Shown here in pieces: positions 5,468-10,311 of a DNA stretch of 10,311 nucleotides. The translations under genes were made by a program, and so were the position numbers. Source of the DNA: Pseudomonadota bacterium. GTDB taxonomy: Bacteria > Pseudomonadota > Alphaproteobacteria > JAAXGF01. Where the stretch lies: positions 1 through 10,311 of the forward strand of contig JADFMW010000076.1 of NCBI GenBank assembly GCA_022563655.1. The letters run 5' to 3'. Each line of letters starts with the position of its first letter. Position 1 is the first letter of the stretch. A model generated the notes under the pieces. It saw only the letters and a list, made by a program, of their open reading frames with translations, was not told the origin of the DNA and did no database searches.

Positions 5468-6289
5468 CTATTGGGGAATGGCTGATCTTGGAAGGAGTAA
5501 GAGGGCCTCTCCGGCAGGTCCGAAAGCAACGACATTTCCAACTATTTCATCGTTCCCAGTAATACACCATCTTACTATATTGAACGTTCGAGTGCCTAAG
5601 GGCCGTGTAAACCGAGACAACGTCTTGATAGAACTGCCTCCAGTGTCTTCGTCGTAAGCAAGATCAGGCGTTTCAAACTCAATTGCCGATATCCTTGGCT
5701 TTGAGTTTTCAGGACATGGTGCATTTTTTTGCATTTCTAACAAAGAAGTAGGTACTATGCTGATTTCATATCGTCTTCGTCTCGTCGCTTCAAGTTCACT
5801 CTGAAGAGTGGCGATCTCTGCTTTTGCTTTTTCGTCAGTCTTGCCTTCCAACTCTTCTAATCGTTGTTTCTTCTCGGATCGTTCTTTTTCCGCATCAGAA
5901 AATAATATAGCCCAACCTGCTTTGAGTTCTGGGTCCCGCGTAAGGGCAGACAAATAGCGCGTGAATCGATATCGGTTTTCGACGTTTTCTTCTGTCGCCC
6001 TCTCAAGAAATGTGGTCACATAATTCTGTTCGAGCGCCATTCTTTTCTCTAAGATTTCTGCCTCTTTCACACTTTTGGCCATCGCTAGCTCAGCGTCTGA
6101 CTTATTCCTGGCCAACGCTAGCTCTGCACCTTTCTGCTCTTTCGTGATATCTAGTTCCTTATCCTGAATTCTTGCATTAATCCAGGGCGGCACAAAAATA
6201 GCGAACGCACCTACCACACCACTGATAAACACTATGCGCCAAAATTGAAGCCAGAGCTTTAGACGTGCGTTAGGGTCGGCGTTGGCCAT
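5468..6289 (-). CDS. Membrane-anchored coiled-coil protein, unknown function
   Basis: I do not recognise this 273-residue protein. Residues 16-37 (FWRIVFISGVVGAFAIFVPPWI) are a transmembrane helix near the N-terminus. Residues 40-180 are highly charged and heptad-like (DKELDITKEQKGAELALARNKSDAELAMAKSVKEAEI..., EKERSEKKQRLEELEGKTDEKAKAEIATLQSELEATRRRR) and should form long coiled coils. A break near residues 95-125 (ENRYRFTRYLSALTRDPELKAGWAILF) interrupts them. The last 80 residues are mixed and end in a hydrophobic strand pair. It is the only gene of the left-central island on the minus strand, with AAGAAG about 10 bases before its ATG. The layout suggests an inner-membrane scaffold or sensor. 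It is not a secreted protein. Confidence 0.75.
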   Translation of the reverse strand: MANADPNARLKLWLQFWRIVFISGVVGAFAIFVPPWINARIQDKELDITKEQKGAELALARNKSDAELAMAKSVKEAEILEKRMALEQNYVTTFLERATEENVENRYRFTRYLSALTRDPELKAGWAILFSDAEKERSEKKQRLEELEGKTDEKAKAEIATLQSELEATRRRRYEISIVPTSLLEMQKNAPCPENSKPRISAIEFETPDLAYDEDTGGSSIKTLSRFTRPLGTRTFNIVRWCITGNDEIVGNVVAFGPAGEALLLLPRSAIPQ

Positions 6290-6659
6290 GGCGGGAGTGC
6301 TTCTTTCCGCTGAACTGAAGTTCTCCAGATCGACCTAGTGGATCGACGTTGACACCTAGTACTGTACGAATTGGCTAAAGTCCCACGGTTTTGTCGCAAT
6401 TCGTGGGAAACAAGCGCTGGAGTCATAGCACTAGTTTGGCAAGTAACATAGCGCAATTTGCCTTTTTCGGGAAGGTCGAGCGGGCATTCAGCATTTTGTT
6501 GCGAGGCGGGCGAAGAATCCCCCCCACTCGTTCTTGGGAAGGCGGAAGGCCGAGAGTTTCCAGACCACTATAGGCGCGAGATGGCAAGAAGGGCCGGTAT
6601 CGACTCCCGGCCATTCCTGTGGCTACCATCGGAGTGTCAGCAACCGATGGAGAGATCAA
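6290..6659. other. Gene-free stretch between divergent genes
   Basis: These 370 bases separate the minus-strand coiled-coil gene from the plus-strand HEPN gene and should hold both promoters. GATCGAC occurs at 6329 and 6341, and ACCTAGT at 6333 and 6353, as short interleaved repeats next to TTGACA at 6349. No good -10 box sits at the right distance from it. GGCCGG (6592-6597) and CCGGCC (6607-6612) can form a hairpin 47 bases before the HEPN start. Small reading frames here look non-coding. Confidence 0.5.
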
Positions 6660-7157
6660 ATGGCTCGTGAATTCGATACAGCACTGACACTGCCCCCAGA
6701 GTACTACCCGCCGATAGGCGAATTTATGTACCGTTGGGCTCAGCTCGAATACCAAATGCAAGAGATCATTTGGCGCGCGGTGGGGATCGACAATAGAGTG
6801 GGCCGCACTCTCACCGTAGGGATGGGCGTAAAAACCCTAACCGCGATTCTAGGCACGCTCACGCGACGATGGCTTGCCCACCCAACTGAAAAGCAGATGG
6901 CTGATTCCCTCGCCAAAGGCGTGCGAAGCCTCACTCTTTTCCGGAACCATCTGGCCCACGGCTCCTGGGAATACCCGAAGGGCGGCGATCCCTCGGACAT
7001 CTACATGATCTACATGAGAGAGACCGAACAACGAATCCTTCCAACGGCGAAAAAGCACGAACCGCCAGAAATACAGAAAAACGCGAACGAGCTGCGCCGC
7101 CTCAACGAAAAGGCGCAGAAGTTGATTCATCGTCTCGACGCCAGGCAGACGCCATAG
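6660..7157 (+). CDS. HEPN-domain protein, predicted RNase
   Basis: The 165-residue product starts at ATG 6660, with GGAGAG five bases upstream. Longer starts back to 6534 add only low-complexity residues. It is almost all helical. Helix one (FMYRWAQLEYQMQEIIWRAVG, residues 22-42) and the central helix carrying Arg95-Asn-His-Leu-Ala-His100 (LTLFRNHLAHGSW) match the two-helix HEPN arrangement. R-N-x3-H is the catalytic R-[polar]-x3-H motif of HEPN metal-independent RNases found in toxins, CRISPR effectors and abortive-infection proteins. The basic C-terminal helix (NANELRRLNEKAQKLIHRLDARQ) could bind RNA. No antitoxin of the MNT type is beside it. Its 3' end overlaps the next, convergent gene by 56 bases. 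RNase activity is inferred from the motif. Confidence 0.75.
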   Translation: MAREFDTALTLPPEYYPPIGEFMYRWAQLEYQMQEIIWRAVGIDNRVGRTLTVGMGVKTLTAILGTLTRRWLAHPTEKQMADSLAKGVRSLTLFRNHLAHGSWEYPKGGDPSDIYMIYMRETEQRILPTAKKHEPPEIQKNANELRRLNEKAQKLIHRLDARQTP

Positions 7158-7512
7158 CGCGGTAAATGTCCGCCGCGTAGGTTTTGGGGTCCGACCATCC
7201 CCACTCGAATTGCATGAGGATGCCAACGCCCGCTTCGATCATCTCGGGCGTGACTGCTTTGTCATCGCAATCGGTCAACTTAGTATCGCTCACCACGTCC
7301 ATCGGCGTCCGCCCTTTCGTATTATCGTACTCATGCCGCAAGCACGTCGAGCACCGGCCCGGCTTGCGACCGGGCCGCTTCGGCTTGCCGTCGTCCGCTG
7401 GTGCCGCTCCGTTGCCCGCTGGCGCGCGGAATGGCCCCTCGGGGGGCTCGGACACGTCCGCGCCTTCCGACACGCTCCCACGGGCTTCTATGGGCCTGCC
7501 ATCGTCGCTCAT
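7102..7512 (-). CDS. Small phage/island-type hypothetical protein
   Basis: The 136-residue product has a proline- and charge-rich, probably disordered N-terminus (1-50) followed by the basic stretch KPKRPGRKPGRCSTCLRHEYDN. It ends in a short helical module, VTPEMIEAGVGILMQFEWGWSDPKTYAADIYRAM (88-120). Modules of the type 'TPEMIEAG...YDP...IYRAM' are familiar from short phage and island proteins of alphaproteobacteria, though no function is known to me. It reads leftward from the right border (start 32 bases from the 42-bp repeat) and converges on the HEPN gene with a 56-base overlap. The ribosome-binding site is weak, so a shorter start is possible. Confidence 0.6.
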   Translation of the reverse strand: MSDDGRPIEARGSVSEGADVSEPPEGPFRAPAGNGAAPADDGKPKRPGRKPGRCSTCLRHEYDNTKGRTPMDVVSDTKLTDCDDKAVTPEMIEAGVGILMQFEWGWSDPKTYAADIYRAMASAWRRDDESTSAPFR

Positions 7513-7544
7513 GATACCGGCCCCGGTGTCTTGCCACTGATCCT

Positions 7545-7586
7545 TAATCCGTGGGTCGGGGGTTCGAGTCCCTCCTCCGCTACCAA
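7545..7586 (+). repeat. attR-like 42-bp direct repeat
   Basis: This is an exact second copy of the tRNA-Met 3' end (anticodon 3' half through CCA), at the right border of the island. It holds no acceptor 5' strand or D arm, so it cannot make a tRNA. It marks the old chromosome junction. The 44 bases that follow, up to the UxaA-like stop codon, would have been the native sequence downstream of tRNA-Met. Confidence 0.92.
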
Positions 7587-7630
7587 CCGTTACAACGACT
7601 CACACTATTCGCTCGCGCTCGACGAAGGCC

Positions 7631-8119
7631 CTACATGACCGTCCCGATGTTCCAGGGGACGAACTCGTTGTCGCCGTAATCCAGCTCCTCGGACTTCGAC
7701 TTCTCGCCGCCGGCCACCGCGAGGATGCGCGCGAAGACCTCCCGACCCACCTCGTCGACGCTCTGTTTGCCGTCGGCGATGGTGCCGCAGTTGATGTCCA
7801 TGTCCTCGACCAGGCGTTCGTACATCGCGGTGTTGGTGGCCAGCTTGATCGAGGGCGCCGGCTTGAACCCGAAGGCCGATCCCCGGCCGGTGGTGAAGCA
7901 GATGACGTTGGCGCCGGAGGCCACCTGGCCGATGATCTGGCCGAACTTGCGCACGGGCTTGCCGGCCTCGATGGTGGCAGTGGCCATCTTGTGTCCGGCG
8001 GGGATGGTGGCCCTCGCGACCACGTCCTCGGCGACGACGCGCTGGCCCTCGCGAATCTCGTCAAGGGCCACCACCGCGTTGTCGTCCGGGCCCAAGCGGA
8101 CGGTTCTGGGCTCCCCCAT
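7631..8119 (-). CDS. UxaA-like protein with internal deletion (SAF domain plus C-terminal end)
   Basis: UxaA-family dehydratases (altronate and galactarate) are about 500 residues or a small SAF subunit plus a large subunit. This 162-residue protein has the SAF domain (about 1-64: VRLGPDDNAVVALDEIREGQ...PAGHKMATATIEAGKPVRKFGQIIG) joined directly to the last 95 residues of the catalytic domain (ASGANVICFTTGRGSAFGFKPAPSIKLATNTAMYERLVEDMDINCGT...EFVPWNIG). About 300 residues, including most of the active-site region, are absent, yet the frame is intact. ATG 8119 is chosen because AGGAGAAGG lies four bases upstream. At the fusion point (about 7925) GGCCAG occurs twice, compatible with deletion between short repeats. 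It is probably not an active dehydratase, but it could be a sugar-acid binding or regulatory fragment. A mis-assembly is possible. Confidence 0.8.
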   Translation of the reverse strand: MGEPRTVRLGPDDNAVVALDEIREGQRVVAEDVVARATIPAGHKMATATIEAGKPVRKFGQIIGQVASGANVICFTTGRGSAFGFKPAPSIKLATNTAMYERLVEDMDINCGTIADGKQSVDEVGREVFARILAVAGGEKSKSEELDYGDNEFVPWNIGTVM

Positions 8120-8147
8120 CCTGCCTTCTCCTGTTCGCTCACGCCAA

Positions 8148-8180
8148 CCCGCAATAGGCCCGCAATAGTCCCGCAATCGT
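8148..8180. repeat. 11-bp triplicate repeat
   Basis: CCCGCAATAG, CCCGCAATAG and CCCGCAATCG occur in tandem with an 11-base period (starting at 8148, 8159 and 8170). The array lies in the 206-base gap between the divergent UxaA-like and TPR genes. It could be a slippage product or a set of regulator sites. The rest of the gap holds TTGACG at 8299 without a convincing -10 partner. Confidence 0.7.
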
Positions 8181-8325
8181 ATGGCCCTATCCGCTGTTGC
8201 ACAAACCGGCGATGGCGCGAGAGCGGGAACCGCTTGCGCCCGCCCGCCGGACGCTTCGGCGTCGCTGGCGGATGGCGCGCGAACCGGCTAGCTTAGAGTT
8301 GACGTTTTCCGCCGGGGCACACGCC

Positions 8326-9435
8326 GTGAACCGCAAGCAACGCCGCCGCCAAGCCAGTATCCAGCCCCGCCAGGTTACGGCGCCGGCTTCGCGGCCGGCC
8401 GCCAACGCCGCCGCGGCCGAGGCGGCGTTGGCCGCCGCCATCCAACACCTTCAAGCGGGCGAGGTTCGGCAAGCGGCGGCATTGCTCGAAACAGTGCTAA
8501 CGGAGCAGCCGGGCAACCACGTCGCGCTGCATCTCCTTGGCGTGATCGCGCTGCAGGCCGGCGAGCCCGGGATCGCCGCCGGTTTCATCGCCAAAGCCGT
8601 TGCCCGCAAGCCCGATTTCGCCGAGGCCCACGGCAACCTTGGCATCGCGCTCATGAACCAGGGCAAGCATGACGACGCCGTCGCCTCTTTTCGACTGGCC
8701 GTCTCGTTGCAGCCCGACTACGCCGAGGCGCACTACAACCTCGGCCACGCGCTCAAGAACCGCGGCAAGCTCGACGAGGCCGTCGTCCACTTCCGCAAGG
8801 CCATCGCGCTCAAGCCCGGCTATGCCGAGGCGCACAACAATCTCGGGATCGCGCTCAACGACCAGGGCATGCACGAGGCGGCCATCGCCTCGTTCCGAAA
8901 GGTCGTTGCGCTCTGGCCCGACCATGCCGAGGCGCACGACAACCTCGGCACCGCGCTCGAAGGCCAGGGCAGACATGACGAAGCCGTCGCGTCGCACCAA
9001 AAGGCCATCGCGCTCAGGCCCGATTTCGCCGCGGCGCACTATAACCTCGGCAACGCGCTCAAGGAGCAGGGCAGGCTCGACGAGGCCGCCGCCGCTTGCC
9101 GCAAGGCGATCGCCCTCGCTCCCGACAGCGCCGAAGCGCACTATAACCTCGGCAACGCGCTCGAAAGCCAGGGCAAGCTCGAGGATGCGGTCGCCTGTTA
9201 CCGCAAGGCCGTCTCGCTCAAGCCCGACTTCGCCGAGGCGCACTACAACCTCGGCCACGCGCTCAGGGATTTGGGCCGGCTCGAGGAGGCCGTCGCCTCG
9301 TACCGAAAGGCCATCGAGATCAGGCCAGCCTACTTTGAAGCGTATTACAATCACGCTCTGGTCTACAGGTTCGGTCGCGGCGATCCCGATCTCCCGATAT
9401 TACTCGTTCTCGGTTGGCGTAATGGCCGCGAGTAG
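8326..9435 (+). CDS. TPR-repeat protein, truncated at the C-terminus
   Basis: The 369-residue product starts at GTG 8326 (MNRKQRRRQ, a typical start for this TPR family), with GGGG nine bases upstream. In-frame ATGs at 8212 and 8272 would add poorly conserved arginine-rich residues. From residue 37 on it consists of about nine and a half 34-residue tetratricopeptide repeats of the type AEAHYNLGNAL..QGKLDEAVA.YRKAIALKPDF, forming a protein-binding superhelix. Relatives I recall continue after 'YRFGRGDPDLPILLAL' with more TPR and a sulfotransferase domain. Here the frame leaves the family pattern at LGWRNGRE and stops. That tail is the reverse complement of the hepT 3' end. It is therefore probably a broken gene cut by arrival of the toxin-antitoxin pair, though still translatable. 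Confidence 0.8.
   Translation: MNRKQRRRQASIQPRQVTAPASRPAANAAAAEAALAAAIQHLQAGEVRQAAALLETVLTEQPGNHVALHLLGVIALQAGEPGIAAGFIAKAVARKPDFAEAHGNLGIALMNQGKHDDAVASFRLAVSLQPDYAEAHYNLGHALKNRGKLDEAVVHFRKAIALKPGYAEAHNNLGIALNDQGMHEAAIASFRKVVALWPDHAEAHDNLGTALEGQGRHDEAVASHQKAIALRPDFAAAHYNLGNALKEQGRLDEAAAACRKAIALAPDSAEAHYNLGNALESQGKLEDAVACYRKAVSLKPDFAEAHYNLGHALRDLGRLEEAVASYRKAIEIRPAYFEAYYNHALVYRFGRGDPDLPILLVLGWRNGRE
8617..9345 (+). repeat. 102-bp internal tandem repeats coding for TPR units
   Basis: About seven units of 102 bases (34 codons) are similar at DNA level as well as in protein: blocks such as GAGGCGCACTACAACCTCGG recur almost unchanged at regular steps. High nucleotide identity between units suggests duplication or gene conversion within the gene, so unit number may vary between strains. 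Strand-opposite reading frames here are shadows of these repeats. Confidence 0.85.
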
Positions 9436-9741
9436 GCGGATCAGGTCGGGAACGCTCCGATCTGCTGTGGCCCACACCTCTTCCAAGTCCACATCGCCAT
9501 ACTCGTGAATAAGCTTGTCTCGCATTCCGGCAATGATTTTCCAGGGTATCTCCGGGAAACGCGCCCGGGTTTCAAGGGAAACCCGTTTCGCCGCTTCTCC
9601 CAAGATCATGAACTGGTGCAGAATTGACGACTGCGTCTTGGGGTCCTCGAGAAAAGCGCTCCTGTCCACCCCTTGCTTGAATTCGAGGATCATTCGGGCC
9701 GCGCGGACCATGTCGAGGATCACCGCGCTATCGCGTAACAT
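9400..9741 (-). CDS. hepT: HepT toxin (HEPN, DUF86)
   Basis: This 113-residue protein is of full length for the HepT/DUF86 family. It keeps the RNase motif R-x4-H-x-Y as Arg74-DKLI-His79-Glu-Tyr81. It also has the family motifs LHQFMILGEAAKRVS (41-55), FPEIPWKIIAGMRDKLIHEY, and DLEEVWATADRSVPDL. HepT toxins cleave RNA until the partner MntA adds AMP to the tyrosine of this motif. The start codon overlaps the mntA end by 14 bases and no strong ribosome site is seen, so translation is probably coupled. The 3' end overlaps the TPR gene tail (9400-9435) on the other strand. Codon use is less GC-rich than in mnmA or the hydrolase, suggesting transfer. Confidence 0.94.
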   Translation of the reverse strand: MLRDSAVILDMVRAARMILEFKQGVDRSAFLEDPKTQSSILHQFMILGEAAKRVSLETRARFPEIPWKIIAGMRDKLIHEYGDVDLEEVWATADRSVPDLIRLLAAITPTENE

Positions 9742-10045
9742 AGAAGGGCTCAGCCGATTGCAAGATAGCCTTGCGGCGGATCCAATTGCGGCTGCGTTCG
9801 ACCGCCCGACGCGTGACCAGATCGACCCTGCGGCCGAAGATTTGGCCCAGCTCTTCCTCCATCAGCACATGGTCGAGCAGGCTCCACTCGGCCTCGGGCG
9901 TGAACGTCACCAGCATGTCCACGTCGCTGTCTGGTTTGAAATCGTCGCGCACAATGGAGCCGAACAGGGCCAACTCGGTTATCTTCCATCGGCGACAGAA
10001 GTCAGCAAGTTTGTCTTTGGGAATTTCAATCTTTGGCTTTGCCAT
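9728..10045 (-). CDS. mntA: MntA antitoxin (minimal nucleotidyltransferase)
   Basis: The 105-residue protein is a minimal nucleotidyltransferase of the MNT family. The motif G-S-x10-D-x-D is exact: Gly29-Ser30 ... Asp41-Val-Asp43 in FGSIVRDDFKPDSDVDMLV. A third acidic residue, probably Asp75 in RRVDLVT, completes the metal site. Characterised MntA enzymes transfer AMP from ATP to the tyrosine of the HepT active motif and so silence it. The gene starts at ATG 10045 with GAGAGG about 6 bases upstream, comes first in the pair and runs into hepT with a 14-base overlap. It follows glmS on the same strand at a distance of 154 bases and probably has its own promoter. Confidence 0.94.
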   Translation of the reverse strand: MAKPKIEIPKDKLADFCRRWKITELALFGSIVRDDFKPDSDVDMLVTFTPEAEWSLLDHVLMEEELGQIFGRRVDLVTRRAVERSRNWIRRKAILQSAEPFYVTR

Positions 10046-10099
10046 TCCTCACCTCTCGGATGAGCCGGACATATCTCCCTGGCACGGGCGACCTCCCGG

Positions 10100-10124
10100 C
10101 ATCATGCGTCGTCCACTCATGATG
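10100..10124. promoter_or_regulatory. 7-11-7 inverted repeat upstream of mntA, possible operator
   Basis: CATCATG (10100-10106) and CATGATG (10118-10124) form a perfect inverted repeat around 11 bases. It lies 54 to 79 bases upstream of the mntA start, where an operator of a toxin-antitoxin operon could lie. No clear promoter boxes were found with it, so the role is speculative. Confidence 0.3.
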
Positions 10125-10199
10125 GCGCGTCGAGGCCATAGATTACCAGCAGCGTAAAGAACCTGGAATGACAGAGGACATAGGAGCCGTCAGCGCGCC

Positions 10200-10311
10200 C
10201 TACTCCACCGTCACCGACTTGGCGAGGTTGCGGGGCTGGTCGATGTCGGTGCCCCTGATGACCGCGACGTGGTACGCGAGCAACTGGACCGGGATGGCGT
10301 AAAGGATGGGG
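10200..10311 (-). CDS. glmS: Glucosamine-6-phosphate synthase GlmS, C-terminal end (partial)
   Basis: On the minus strand the window edge encodes PILYAIPVQLLAYHVAVIRGTDIDQPRNLAKSVTVE, ending in TAG at 10200-10202. This is the highly conserved C-terminus of glutamine-fructose-6-phosphate aminotransferase, which makes glucosamine-6-phosphate for peptidoglycan and lipopolysaccharide. The final DQPRNLAKSVTVE closes the isomerase active site. Only 37 codons are in the window. No intrinsic terminator is visible between it and mntA. Confidence 0.96.
   Translation of the reverse strand, partial: PILYAIPVQLLAYHVAVIRGTDIDQPRNLAKSVTVE

Larger units (their letters stand above)
3788..7586. mobile_element. 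tRNA-Met-integrated genomic island without integrase
   Basis: The segment between the two 42-bp repeats is about 3.8 kb. It is clearly less GC-rich and uses more A/T-ending codons than the flanks. It holds a tRNA-Thr relic, five plausible genes on both strands, and several inverted repeats. None of the reading frames resembles a tyrosine or serine recombinase, excisionase, replication or mobilisation protein. It is therefore either a remnant of a larger integrative element or a small element mobilised in trans. The reconstituted tRNA gene is on the left, and the partial copy on the right. Confidence 0.88.

Noticed and set aside
6561..6578. CCACTATAGG resembling the core of a T7-type phage promoter
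   Set aside because: Only the short ACTATAGG part matches. The conserved upstream half is absent.
6581..6670. 29-codon frame MARRAGIDSRPF... overlapping the HEPN start, as a leader peptide
   Set aside because: The overlap with ATG 6660 is suggestive of coupling, but there is no ribosome site for it and composition is not protein-like. The HEPN gene has its own strong site.
7210..7638. 142-residue plus-strand frame across the right att repeat
   Set aside because: It crosses the island border and the tRNA fragment, and is antisense to a better minus-strand gene.

Overview
The window looks like chromosome of a high-GC alphaproteobacterium, possibly of a Rhodospirillales-like lineage. This is an inference. 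It rests on the GC-rich codon use, an ISC-type ferredoxin/IscA pair next to mnmA, an elongator tRNA-Met of alphaproteobacterial type, and a TPR protein starting NRKQRRR. No 16S or other decisive marker is present.

Layout. (1) 1-3626, plus strand, GC-rich core genes: the 3' end of a cysteine desulfurase (iscS type), a 16-bp tandem repeat that starts inside its last codons, an A-type Fe-S carrier (iscA), a [2Fe-2S] ferredoxin (fdx), an alpha/beta hydrolase whose start overlaps the fdx stop, and the tRNA 2-thiouridylase mnmA. Sulfur transfer and Fe-S biogenesis link most of these, since MnmA uses cysteine-desulfurase sulfur to thiolate tRNA wobble uridines. (2) 3647-3786: a strong sigma70-like promoter and tRNA-Met(CAT). 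(3) 3788-7586: a lower-GC island of about 3.8 kb inserted at the 3' end of that tRNA gene. The last 42 bp of the tRNA locus (3746-3787) are repeated exactly at 7545-7586, as expected for attL/attR of a tRNA-targeting integrative element, but no integrase is encoded between the repeats. The island carries a degenerate tRNA-Thr(TGT)-like sequence, a DUF4145 protein of the HEPN-like group with an N-terminal zinc ribbon, a single-pass membrane protein, a membrane-anchored coiled-coil protein, a small HEPN protein with an intact R-N-x3-H RNase motif, and a small protein that resembles phage or island proteins. Two of its genes end in the same hairpin-plus-tail sequence. (4) 7587-9435: core-like DNA again, with an internally deleted UxaA-like gene (SAF domain joined to the C-terminal end of altronate dehydratase) and a TPR gene that looks cut off at its 3' end. 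(5) 9400-10045, minus strand: a HepT-MntA toxin-antitoxin pair whose toxin gene overlaps the truncated end of the TPR gene. (6) 10200-10311: the C-terminal end of glmS, minus strand.

The accessory parts converge on HEPN-type proteins: the DUF4145 protein and the R-N-x3-H protein in the island, and HepT outside it. Together with two small membrane proteins and the tRNA-targeted, integrase-less insertion, this suggests a small defence or stress island. Its function cannot be proved from sequence alone.
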